DNA of 28,973 nt from CAZGOM01 sp964542875 (GTDB lineage: Bacteria > Planctomycetota > Phycisphaerae > Phycisphaerales > Phycisphaeraceae). The translations under genes were made by a program, and so were the position numbers. Shown here piece by piece: positions 16,415 to 24,306 of the stretch. How positions within the stretch are numbered: position 1 is the stretch's first letter; each line of letters begins with the position of its first letter. The stretch is from contig CAZIWA010000069.1 in NCBI GenBank assembly GCA_964542875.1, positions 1-28,973 on the forward strand, in the 5' to 3' direction. Below the pieces are notes generated by a model, which made no database searches, had not been told where the DNA came from, and saw only the letters and a program-made list of their open reading frames with translations.

Positions 16415-18403
16415 ATGATCGGACCCAAGGCCTGGTTTCTGCTCGGCCTCGCCATGCTGGTGCTTACGGCATACGCCTTCGGCGGCGCGTCCTACCAGGA
16501 GTTCGTCTATTTCGACGACCCCGCTTATCTATTTCAAAACAGTTGGACTTCCCAGGGCCTCACCTGGGACAGCCTCTGGCATAACCTCACCAGCACCACA
16601 GGCGGGCAGTACATGCCCGTCACCATGATCAGCTACCTGCCCCTGGTCTCCATCTTCGGCATGAAAGCCCCGCCTCAGATCTGGCTGAATGTCGCCCTCC
16701 ACATCGCCAACTGCATGCTCGTCGTCTGGGTGCTGCACAAATACACACGCAAATTCTGGCCCGGCGCCGCCGTCGCCGTGCTGCTCGCCCTGCACCCCAT
16801 CCATGTTGAATCCGTCGCCTGGGCCACCGAGCGCAAAGACGTGCTCTTCATGTTCTTCGGCCTGCTCACCCTGGGCGCGTATGCCGATTACGTCCGCAAG
16901 CCCGCCGTGTGGCGATACGCCCTCACACTGGTGTTCTTCGCGCTCTCGCTGCTGTCCAAGTCCATGCTCGTCACCATGCCGGCGTTGCTGCTGCTTCTGG
17001 ATGTGTGGCCGCTGGGGCGCGTTCCCAGGCTCTGGTCCTCCCCGGCCGAACCTGACGCCCCCGCGCTCTCCCCGCCCATGTTGCCCACGCTCCTGGCTGA
17101 AAAAATCCCCTTCCTGTTCCTGAGCGCCGTCATGGCGGTTATCACCGTCAAGTCCACCGGCTCCACAGGCGGCGTCGCCACCGCAGAAGCCCTCCCCTAC
17201 GACCTGCGCGTGGGCCTTGCCCTCACCGGCTATGTCAAATACCTTCAGACCATGGTCTGGCCCCAGGACCTCTGTGGGCTCTACCCCATCCCCAAATACT
17301 TCGATAAATCCACCGTCCTGGCCTGCTTCGCCGGCATCCTCGCCATCACCGGACTTGCCGCCTGGCAATTCAAAAAACGCCCCTACCTCCTCATCGGCTG
17401 GCTGTGGTATCTGGGCACGCTGCTGCCCGTCTCGGGCATCATGCAGGCCGGCAACCAATCCCGGGCAGACCGTTTCGTCTACTGGCCTTTTCTGGGCCTT
17501 TACATCGCCTTGGCCTGGCTGGCGTGGGAGCTTTTAGGCCGCAAATCACCATCAGATCAGCCCGCTCAAACCACCGACGTCGAAGGCATTCCCGCCGGTA
17601 AGGCCAGGGGCGCGTTGGTATGTCTCGCCATCCTGGCCGCCATGCTCTGGATCCTCACTTCCCGGCAAGTGGGCTACTGGCAGGACAGCGAAGTCTTCTT
17701 CAGCCGGATCATTGCCGTCACTGAGAAAAACCCTCAGGCGCATTCAGCGCTGGCGATTTATTACGTTGATAAGCAGCAGCTCCCCGAAGCCGAGGAACAA
17801 TTCCTCCAGGCCGTCCAGGCCGACCCCGGCGACGTCGGCAGCATCGTCGCCCTCGCCCAGATCGCGCTGCAAACCAACCGCGCCCCGCTGGCCGTCGCGC
17901 TCATCCAGAAGGCCCTCGCCCTCCCCGGCAAGCCCGGCGAAGCCATGTCCAATGCGGCCTTTCTGCTCCTTCAACTGGGCGAGCCTGAAAAGGCCGTCAG
18001 CCTGATCCGGGAGTGCCTCGACAACAAGCCCAACAACATGGTGGTCAAAACCAACGCCGGCATCATCTATGTCGCCACCGGTAAAACCCTCGGTGATAAA
18101 GAACGCGGGATCGCCCTGCTTCAGGAAGCCCTCGCATTCTCCCCGGCAGACCCCGGCATCCTCACCAACCTCGGCAGCGCCTACGCCAACATCCAGCGCT
18201 ATCAGGACGCCCAGGAAATGTTCACCCGGGCCATCCAGGCCAAACCGCAGGACATGCGCGCCTACCCCCTGCTGGGCAAGCTCTACGTCATCACCGGCAA
18301 GCTTCCCCAGGCCAAAGCTGTTTACGAAGCAGGCCTCGCCATTGATCCCAGCGACCCTCAATGCCGCGCCGGCTTGCAGCAACTCCAGACTCAGCCCCGA
18401 TAG
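16415..18403 (+). CDS. TMTC-like (GT-C fold) polytopic membrane protein with C-terminal TPR repeats
   Basis: A 662-residue inner-membrane protein. The N-terminal two thirds carries about ten hydrophobic helices. An early periplasmic loop has the acidic pair YFDDPAY (Asp34-Asp35) and GLTWDSLWHNL, and a conserved block reads LHPIHVESVAWATERKDVL (about residues 125-143). These match the TMTC/ARNT-like GT-C glycosyltransferase family, in which the Asp pair is catalytic and the donor is a lipid-linked sugar. From about residue 440 onward it has five to six tetratricopeptide repeats (for example ALAIYYVDKQQLPEAEEQFL, AYANIQRYQDAQEMFTRAI), probably periplasmic. A role in glycosylating exported proteins is inferred. 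The start has an extended -10 six nt upstream. Confidence 0.83.
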   Translation: MIGPKAWFLLGLAMLVLTAYAFGGASYQEFVYFDDPAYLFQNSWTSQGLTWDSLWHNLTSTTGGQYMPVTMISYLPLVSIFGMKAPPQIWLNVALHIANCMLVVWVLHKYTRKFWPGAAVAVLLALHPIHVESVAWATERKDVLFMFFGLLTLGAYADYVRKPAVWRYALTLVFFALSLLSKSMLVTMPALLLLLDVWPLGRVPRLWSSPAEPDAPALSPPMLPTLLAEKIPFLFLSAVMAVITVKSTGSTGGVATAEALPYDLRVGLALTGYVKYLQTMVWPQDLCGLYPIPKYFDKSTVLACFAGILAITGLAAWQFKKRPYLLIGWLWYLGTLLPVSGIMQAGNQSRADRFVYWPFLGLYIALAWLAWELLGRKSPSDQPAQTTDVEGIPAGKARGALVCLAILAAMLWILTSRQVGYWQDSEVFFSRIIAVTEKNPQAHSALAIYYVDKQQLPEAEEQFLQAVQADPGDVGSIVALAQIALQTNRAPLAVALIQKALALPGKPGEAMSNAAFLLLQLGEPEKAVSLIRECLDNKPNNMVVKTNAGIIYVATGKTLGDKERGIALLQEALAFSPADPGILTNLGSAYANIQRYQDAQEMFTRAIQAKPQDMRAYPLLGKLYVITGKLPQAKAVYEAGLAIDPSDPQCRAGLQQLQTQPR

Positions 18404-18436
18404 CCATTCGGTTGAGCCGCCGGCATCTTCCTCTAT

Positions 18437-18535
18437 GCGCTGAAAGCGCTACATGAGGTAGCCCAGGGTTGGCGGGTACTCGCACTTACCCTGGGTTAAT
18501 GACCCAACTTTTTACTCTGAGCCCTACGAGGGCTC
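18437..18535. repeat. Intergenic element made of three successive hairpins
   Basis: Three perfect inverted repeats stand in a row downstream of the TMTC/TPR gene. They are GCGCT-GAA-AGCGC (18437-18449), CCCAGGGT (18462-18469) with ACCCTGGG (18488-18495), and GAGCCCT-ACG-AGGGCTC (18519-18535). The last is followed by TGAATTTTC. The AGCCCAGGGT...ACCCTGGGTTA form resembles palindromic elements I recall as interspersed in planctomycete and verrucomicrobial genomes (from memory, not searched). It could also end transcription of the upstream gene. Confidence 0.6.
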
Positions 18536-18819
18536 TGAATTTTCTTTCGCCTCAACGCCTTAAATTAAGCCTCTTTCCCACCGCAAATCCCCCCCCAATA
18601 TGGCCTCCACCTCGAATGCTCAAAGCGCTCTCCAGGCCGCCCGACAACCCGCCGCCCGATAACCCGGACGAAAAAACCGCATTTTAGACGCAAGCGCATC
18701 CGCCCTCCCAAAACTTCCAGTCATCTCACGCATCAAACTTGAGTATGCTTAATGACACGCCCCGGGCGGGGGTCCTGGTTTCAATGGCCCGGCGGCGACA
18801 ATTCAAAAGGAGTTTCAGC
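18536..18819. other. Gene-free gap before the first beta-propeller gene
   Basis: No coding signal is seen. The segment is C-rich and irregular. TATGCT at 18744-18749 may be a -10 box for the beta-propeller gene, giving a leader of about 65 nt, but no good -35 accompanies it. Confidence 0.35.
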
Positions 18820-20361
18820 ATGACCGTCATACGTGCAATGTGCCTCCGGGCTCTGGCTCTGGGCGTCGCGTTTTCTTTCTTCGCCTCCCCCTCCACCATC
18901 TACGCACAAGCCCAGCGCGCCCGGGACAACGCCAAACAACAGCTCACCCAGCCTCAACCTGCCGCAGCCCAACCCGCCCCCGAACAACCCAAGCCCGCGC
19001 CCAAACCGGCCCCCGCCCCTGCCGCCAAACCTGCCCTCAAGCCTGAAGAAAAAGCCCCCAAGCCCTCCAGCGCCCCCTTCCCCTACGTCTGGGGCACGGC
19101 CTACCACGTGGACCCAACCACCACCACCGATGAATCCGGCTATTTCGCCCTCAACGAAGGCATCGATGGCACCATCTACGTCGGCACCGCGGCCTACGGG
19201 CGCAACGCCTACCTCGTCGCTTTTGATCCCAAAAACAACTTCAAGCAAACCATCGTGGTCGACGCCCACAAGGTGGCCGGACTCCCCCTTACCCCCACCG
19301 GCTACGCCGCCCAGGCCAAGTTCCACACCCGCAACTTCACCGGCCCCTCCGGCAAGGTCTACATCGGCACCAAACAGGGCTACGCCACCGAAGAAGACAA
19401 GAAAAACAACGTCCAGTACCCAGGCGGGTACGCGATGATCTACGACCCTAAAACAAACACCACCCAAAACCTCGGCATGCCCATGGCCGGCCAGGGCGTC
19501 ATCGACACCGTCGCCGACGAAGACCGCGGACTGGTCTACATCGTCACCTGTGAAGACCAGCATTGGATGACCTACGACCTCAAGGCCAAAAAGTACACCG
19601 AGATCGACCCCGCCCTCCGCTTGATCTTCTACGCCACCACTCTGATGGACAAAAAGGGCAACGCCCACGTCATCAATGGCGATTCCACCCTCATCACCTG
19701 GAACCCGGACACCAAAAAGTTCGATTCCAACGTGCTCGTCGTCGACAGCAAAATCAAAGCCGGCGACACCGACCCCCGGCTCTATGGCGCTGACGGCAAG
19801 AAATTCGGCCCGCCCACCTGGCAGATCATGCCCGACGGTAAAACCGCCTACCTGCTTGAAATGAGCAAGCCCAACCTCTACAAGATCGACCTCTCCCAAC
19901 CCAACCCCACCGCCGACAAGGCCAAGCCCGGCGAAGGCCGGCTCGTCGTCCAGGACCTGGGCCCCATGATCAAAGGTGAAGGGTTTGACTCCCGCTCCTC
20001 CATGACCGTCGGCCCCGATGGCAACGTCTACATCCTCGCCAAAATGAAAAACGACTCGGGCTTCGGCGGCCAAACCCTCCATCACCTCGTGCGCTACCTG
20101 CCCAAGATCAACACCTTTGAAGACCTCGGCGTCCTGGCCGTGAAAAACCCGGACTTCTACGGCAAGCCCCTGCCCTCCCCCATCAATCCCGAAACCAATA
20201 AGCCCTATGCCTGGACGCACGGTTACCACAAGCTTCCCGACGGCACGCTCACCCCGCTGCACGCACACATGGGGCTCATCGCCGCACACGACGGCACGCT
20301 CTACGCCACCATTTTGTACCCCTACACGCTCTTGAAAATCGACTCCATAAAAGCCAAGTAA
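18820..20361 (+). CDS. Secreted beta-propeller-like protein, copy 1
   Basis: A 513-residue exported protein of unknown function. A signal peptide (MTVIRAMCLRALALGVAF, cut near IYAQAQ) is followed by a disordered Pro/Ala/Lys linker (about residues 45-85). The rest is built from repeated strand units such as DGTIYVGTAAYGRN, GKVYIGTKQGYA, GGYAMIYDPKTN, RGLVYIVTCEDQHWMTYDL and DGNVYILAKM, the pattern of a six- to eight-bladed beta-propeller (SMP-30/NHL/YncE-like). No catalytic site can be assigned. The ATG at 18820 is chosen because AAAAGGAG lies 7 nt upstream and a signal peptide follows at once. The next gene is a close paralogue. Confidence 0.8.
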   Translation: MTVIRAMCLRALALGVAFSFFASPSTIYAQAQRARDNAKQQLTQPQPAAAQPAPEQPKPAPKPAPAPAAKPALKPEEKAPKPSSAPFPYVWGTAYHVDPTTTTDESGYFALNEGIDGTIYVGTAAYGRNAYLVAFDPKNNFKQTIVVDAHKVAGLPLTPTGYAAQAKFHTRNFTGPSGKVYIGTKQGYATEEDKKNNVQYPGGYAMIYDPKTNTTQNLGMPMAGQGVIDTVADEDRGLVYIVTCEDQHWMTYDLKAKKYTEIDPALRLIFYATTLMDKKGNAHVINGDSTLITWNPDTKKFDSNVLVVDSKIKAGDTDPRLYGADGKKFGPPTWQIMPDGKTAYLLEMSKPNLYKIDLSQPNPTADKAKPGEGRLVVQDLGPMIKGEGFDSRSSMTVGPDGNVYILAKMKNDSGFGGQTLHHLVRYLPKINTFEDLGVLAVKNPDFYGKPLPSPINPETNKPYAWTHGYHKLPDGTLTPLHAHMGLIAAHDGTLYATILYPYTLLKIDSIKAK

Positions 20362-20401
20362 AACCACTGCCCCCGTCCACGAAGCCACGACGCTTCTGAC
20401 C

Positions 20402-20422
20402 CCCTCTCCCCCTGGGAGAGGG
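20402..20422. repeat. REP-like palindrome between the beta-propeller genes
   Basis: CCCTCTCCC (20402-20410) pairs perfectly with GGGAGAGGG (20414-20422) around a 3-nt loop, followed by CCGGGGTGAGGG. This CCCTCTCCC/GGGAGAGGG plus GGGGTGAGGG form is familiar from repetitive extragenic palindromes in many GC-rich bacteria. It lies 40 nt after the stop of copy 1 and may protect its mRNA end or stop transcription. Confidence 0.7.
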
Positions 20423-20533
20423 CCGGGGTGAGGGCCGCCCACGAATGCCCTGACGACAACGACTCACAACTCATAATCCTCTCCCACCAGACCCCAGGCC
20501 CTAGCCCCCAGACCCTTCTTCAAGGAGCCCAGC

Positions 20534-21964
20534 ATGAACCTCTTCACCACGCGCACCCGACTCCTGCTTCTGGGGCTTGCCTTCATCACGCTTTCCCACA
20601 CCACCACCACCCATGCCCAGCCCGCCGCCAAGCCCGCGGAAACACCCAAGCCCGCCGCGCCCTCCAGCGCCCCCTTCCCCTACGTCTGGGCCACCGCCTA
20701 CCACGTGGACCCAACCACCACCACCGATGAATCCGGCTATTTCGCCCTCAACGAAGGCATCGACGGCACCATCTATGTCGGTACCGCGGCCTACGGGCGC
20801 AACAGCTACCTCGTCGCCTTCGACCCCAAGAACAATTACAAGCAAACCGTCGTGGTCGACGCCCACAAAACCCTTGGCCTGCCTCTCACGCCCACCGGCT
20901 ACGCCGCGCAGGCCAAGTTCCACACCCGCAACTTCACCGGCCCCTCCGGCAAAATCTACCTGGGCACCAAGCAAGGCTACGCCACCAAGGAAGACAAGGA
21001 AAAAAACATCCAGTACCCAGGCGGGTACGCCATGATCTACGACCCCAAAACCAACACCACGCAAAACCTCGGCATGCCCATGGCCGGGCAAGGCGTCATC
21101 GACACCGTCGCCGACGAAGCCCGCGGCCTTATCTATGTAGTCACCTGCGAAGACCAGCACTGGATGGTCTACGACCTCAAAGACAAAAAATACACCGAGC
21201 TGGACCCTTCCCTCCGCTTGATCTTCTACGCCACCACCCTGATGGACAAACGCGGCAACGCCCACGCCATCAACGCAGATTCCACCCTCATCACCTGGAA
21301 CCCGGACACCAAAAAGTTTGATTCCAAGGTCATGGTCATCGACAGCAAACTAAAAGCCAACGACCCGGACCCAAGGCTCTACCCCGCGGACTCGGAAAAG
21401 AAAATCGGCCCGCCGACCTGGCAGATCATGCCCGACGGCAAGACCGCCTATCTGCTTTTGATGACCAGGCCCAACCTTTATCGCGTCGACCTCTCGCAGA
21501 TGAACCCCGGCAAGGACAAACCCGAGCCCGGCGCCGGCCGGCTGGTTGTCGAAGACCTGGGCCCCATGATCAAGGGCGAAGGATTTGATTCCCGCTCTTC
21601 CATGACCATCGGCCCCGACGGCAACATTTACATCCTGGCCAAGCAGAACAACAAAACCGGCTTCGGCAAAGGCCAGTTCCTTCATCACCTGGTTCGCTAC
21701 AACGTCAAGGCCAACGCCTTTGACGACCTGGGCGTTCTGGCGGTGAAGAACCCGGACTTCTACGGCCTCCCGCTTCCTTCCCCCAAAGACCCTGTCACAG
21801 GCAAAACCGTTCCCTTCACCCATGGCTACCACCTGCTGCCCGACAACGTGCTCACCCCGCTGCACGCCCACATGGGGCTCATCGCCGCGCACGACGGCAC
21901 GCTCTACGCCACCATCCTCTGCCCCTATTCGCTCTTGAAAATCGAAGACATCAAGGCAAAGTAA
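20534..21964 (+). CDS. Secreted beta-propeller-like protein, copy 2
   Basis: A 476-residue paralogue of the preceding gene. It has a signal peptide (MNLFTTRTRLLLLGLAFITL, cut near THAQPAA), a much shorter Pro/Ala linker, and then the same propeller blades with nearly identical wording (DGTIYVGTAAYGRN, GKIYLGTKQGYA, RGLIYVVTCEDQHWMVYDL). The proteins align end to end without large gaps after the linker. Parts of the DNA are identical, including synonymous sites. AAGGAG lies 6 nt before the ATG, so this copy can be translated on its own. A bidirectional terminator follows. Confidence 0.8.
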   Translation: MNLFTTRTRLLLLGLAFITLSHTTTTHAQPAAKPAETPKPAAPSSAPFPYVWATAYHVDPTTTTDESGYFALNEGIDGTIYVGTAAYGRNSYLVAFDPKNNYKQTVVVDAHKTLGLPLTPTGYAAQAKFHTRNFTGPSGKIYLGTKQGYATKEDKEKNIQYPGGYAMIYDPKTNTTQNLGMPMAGQGVIDTVADEARGLIYVVTCEDQHWMVYDLKDKKYTELDPSLRLIFYATTLMDKRGNAHAINADSTLITWNPDTKKFDSKVMVIDSKLKANDPDPRLYPADSEKKIGPPTWQIMPDGKTAYLLLMTRPNLYRVDLSQMNPGKDKPEPGAGRLVVEDLGPMIKGEGFDSRSSMTIGPDGNIYILAKQNNKTGFGKGQFLHHLVRYNVKANAFDDLGVLAVKNPDFYGLPLPSPKDPVTGKTVPFTHGYHLLPDNVLTPLHAHMGLIAAHDGTLYATILCPYSLLKIEDIKAK

Positions 21965-22013
21965 GCGGGCGCTGAAAAAATATCTTTCCTGTCTTTGAGC
22001 CACTGTGTCCATA

Positions 22014-22054
22014 AAAAAACAACGGGCCGGAATCATCCGAGCCCGTTGTTTTTT
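22014..22054. terminator. Bidirectional intrinsic terminator
   Basis: AAAAAACAACGGGC (22014-22027) pairs with GCCCGTTGTTTTTT (22041-22054) around a 13-nt loop. The AT-rich base of the stem gives a T-run on both strands. It lies between the convergent beta-propeller copy 2 and the small secreted protein and should serve both. Confidence 0.92.
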
Positions 22055-22089
22055 GTTTCGCGGTCAGACCGGGAAGCAAAGACCAGGAA

Positions 22090-22272
22090 TTAGTTGGTCT
22101 TGGTTTCGCCCGTGGTCTTCTTGTCGCCGTCCTTGGTTGCGGTCTTGTCTTTTTCGCCCTTCTTTTCTTTGTCCTTGCAGCATGCGCCGCAGTCGTCACC
22201 GGCGAATGCAGCGCCAGCGCCGAAGGTGAGGGTGACGGCAGCCAGGAGAGCCAGCAGAGTGAACTTGGACAT
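22090..22272 (-). CDS. Tiny secreted cysteine/lysine-rich protein
   Basis: A 60-residue protein with a clear signal peptide (MSKFTLLALLAAVTLTFGAG, cut near AFAGDD). The mature part is only about 35 residues: DDCGACCKDKEKKGEKDK, then Lys/Thr/Asp-rich sequence ending TTGETKTN. Three cysteines sit in CGACC; the rest is highly charged and probably disordered. AGGAG lies 8 nt before the ATG and a strong terminator lies 35 nt past the stop, so it is a real single-gene unit. Metal binding by the Cys cluster is possible but unproven. No family recognised. Confidence 0.75.
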   Translation of the reverse strand: MSKFTLLALLAAVTLTFGAGAAFAGDDCGACCKDKEKKGEKDKTATKDGDKKTTGETKTN

Positions 22273-22431
22273 GTGTAGACTCCTACGAAAGTGATGTGGG
22301 GTATATAGAGCAGACGCACTGAAGATAAAGCCAACATTGACTAAACCTTACGGCGATCACATACGTTATGGGTAAACGAGCGATGATTCAAGTTATTGCG
22401 CCTGATTTTTATGCCGCAGCATGCGCCGACC

Positions 22432-23094
22432 TCATTTCGTCCCATCCCGCCGCGTCTCCCTCGAATCAGCCCCCGGATCAGGCCTCACCGCAAGCGCAGC
22501 CAAGCCAAGAGGCTCTCTGAGCACGCCCCAAAGCGCCCCAACCCCCTCCCAGTCACACGGTTCAAACGCCACGTCCTTGAAAAACTTCCGGAAAATCAAC
22601 CCCGCCCGATACCCGTGATAACCCGAGCTCACCAGCACCACACGCTGCGCCGGGGTCAGCGCCCGCGACTCCCTGGCGTTGCCCATCGTGTTGCGCGAGG
22701 CTTCCTCGGTCATGATCGCGCCGTCTGGCACGCCCAGCATCAGCGCAAGCTTTTTGGCGCATCGGGATTCCGGCATTGCTCCCGGGCCGGCCCCGCCGGT
22801 AAGAATCAGCACCGGCGCAGTCCTGGCCTGATAAAGCGCCACACCCTTCCTCACCCGTGCGTCCAGCCCGCGGTCGGGCATGCCCTCTTCATTACACCCC
22901 GCCCCCAGCACGATAATGGCGTCAAACACTTGCCCCTGCGCCACAGGCTCCGGCGAAAGGCCCCAGATAACCAGCGCAACGGCAACCCACACGCCAGCTA
23001 AAAATCCAACGCCGACAGCCAGCCTTTTGCCCCATCTGCGCCTCATCAGGCTCCCGGGCGTCGCCTCAACAACATGGCTCTCTTGATCCATCAA
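22432..23094 (-). CDS. YdcF/SanA-like (DUF218) membrane-anchored protein
   Basis: A 220-residue protein with one N-terminal hydrophobic anchor (about residues 25-46) and a following Rossmann-like domain: DAIIVLGAGCNEEG, RVRKGVALYQ, PVLILTGGAGPG, ASRNTMGNARES and VVLVSSGYHGYRA. These blocks are the conserved strand ends of the DUF218 (YdcF, SanA, ElyC) family, linked to envelope integrity and peptidoglycan or lipid-carrier metabolism; the biochemical activity is not firmly known. The domain probably faces the periplasm. It begins 7 nt after the stop of the amidohydrolase gene, so both are likely one transcript. Confidence 0.85.
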   Translation of the reverse strand: MMDQESHVVEATPGSLMRRRWGKRLAVGVGFLAGVWVAVALVIWGLSPEPVAQGQVFDAIIVLGAGCNEEGMPDRGLDARVRKGVALYQARTAPVLILTGGAGPGAMPESRCAKKLALMLGVPDGAIMTEEASRNTMGNARESRALTPAQRVVLVSSGYHGYRAGLIFRKFFKDVAFEPCDWEGVGALWGVLREPLGLAALAVRPDPGADSRETRRDGTK

Positions 23095-23101
23095 TCACAA
23101 C

Positions 23102-24127
23102 TTATAAACGACCATGGATCCGGTCGGCCAGTTTTTGTGCCGCGCCGGAGTAAAGCATGCCCAGCGTCGCGGCATCCAGCCCGGCGCCATGCATGTCCGC
23201 GGTGGAGGTGCGCGCCTGGGTCGGGTCCACCAACACAAGATCCGGATCGACAATCGGGCTCTTGCCCGTGTACTGGGTTTCCATCATCGCCCGCATGGCC
23301 CAATACCGGCTGGCATACAGCTCAAAACTGTTGTCCGCATCGGCCACCACATTGTCCGTTCCCCACATCAGCCGCCCCGGGTTGTCCCGGCAGAACCTGG
23401 CAAAGCGCTCCGGCTGCCGGCTCAATTCCCGAACCATCCATTTGGTCGCGCTGATGTCCATGTAAAGGTTGGGGTGCAAATCCAACAACTGCTGGAGATG
23501 GTCCAGGTGTTCCGGGTCTCCGGCCAGATGCGCCGCCAGGCAAGGCGTATCCGGGTATTCGTACAAAATCCGTTCAAAAATCTCGTAGTGCGACGCCTTG
23601 GTGCCATATGTCCGGTGGTCTTTGTAATGCGTCTGGAACCAGGTGTCCGGGTCCGCCACATGGAACATCAGCGACATACCCAGGCTTTTGGCGTGTTTCA
23701 TGGCCGCAATTCGGGTGGGATGGTCCAGCCGGACCGAAGGATGGAAGTCCCGCCCCCGCGGAGCGCCCCAGAACTTGGCCAGCCGAACGCCTTTGTCCCG
23801 GAAAGCATCCAGCCGCTTGAGCCAATCGGTCGTAAAAGTGTCATCCAGCTTCCATGCCGCATAGTTTGGCACGGCGATGAATTCAAACCGGTCGCCAAAC
23901 TCGGCTCGAAGCGTATCTACTTCTTCCAACCGGGTTTGCGACCAAAACCGCTGAATACCAAACGCATCCGCGACGTCCATCAGCGTCCGGGTGGCCTTCA
24001 CCCCTGAAATATGGATATGCCCGTCGATGATCGGGCCCGGCCAAGGCAATTTCTGGGCCTCCAGACGGTAATCCAGGCCCAAACGGTTGGCGTCGCTCAC
24101 TGCAACAAGCTGGGGGGTAACTAGCAT
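23102..24127 (-). CDS. Amidohydrolase-family (amidohydrolase 2) metal-dependent hydrolase
   Basis: A 341-residue predicted TIM-barrel hydrolase of the ACMS-decarboxylase/COG2159 type. The N-terminal metal motif is IIDGHIHISG (His-x-His). Later metal or catalytic positions are LMFHVADPD, CLAAHLAGDPEHL (His) and LMWGTDNV (Asp in the final strand). There is no signal peptide. Substrate unknown; relatives act on aromatic or sugar-acid compounds. The ATG at 24127 (MLVTPQLVAVSD) is preferred over a TTG at 24169; TATTAA lies 8 nt upstream and no Shine-Dalgarno sequence is present. It probably shares a transcript with the YdcF-like gene. Confidence 0.84.
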   Translation of the reverse strand: MLVTPQLVAVSDANRLGLDYRLEAQKLPWPGPIIDGHIHISGVKATRTLMDVADAFGIQRFWSQTRLEEVDTLRAEFGDRFEFIAVPNYAAWKLDDTFTTDWLKRLDAFRDKGVRLAKFWGAPRGRDFHPSVRLDHPTRIAAMKHAKSLGMSLMFHVADPDTWFQTHYKDHRTYGTKASHYEIFERILYEYPDTPCLAAHLAGDPEHLDHLQQLLDLHPNLYMDISATKWMVRELSRQPERFARFCRDNPGRLMWGTDNVVADADNSFELYASRYWAMRAMMETQYTGKSPIVDPDLVLVDPTQARTSTADMHGAGLDAATLGMLYSGAAQKLADRIHGRL

Positions 24128-24306
24128 GGTGGTTTTTAATATGTGCGGTAAATGGTTGTCAGTCGGCAAACTGACGCCATAATCATAGGGCCTGTGCCCC
24201 AGTCGGGGTCGGTACGCTTTGCGTGAATCTTTTTTAAGTTTGTTTCATTAAGTTCAATAGAGGCCAATTCAACACGTCATGTCGTTGGGTTGTACAGGAG
24301 CCAGAG

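Noticed and set aside
18781..20442. A 553-codon open frame on the minus strand opposite beta-propeller copy 1
   Set aside because: It has a low-complexity Gly/Val translation, mirrors the real gene, and has no ribosome site or family motif. The same kind of shadow recurs opposite copy 2.
24128..24306. Promoter or RNA in the gap before the Gly/Ala-repeat gene
   Set aside because: The T-rich stretch near 24227-24262 offers several weak -35/-10 combinations, none better than chance; only the AGGAG site before the ATG is convincing.
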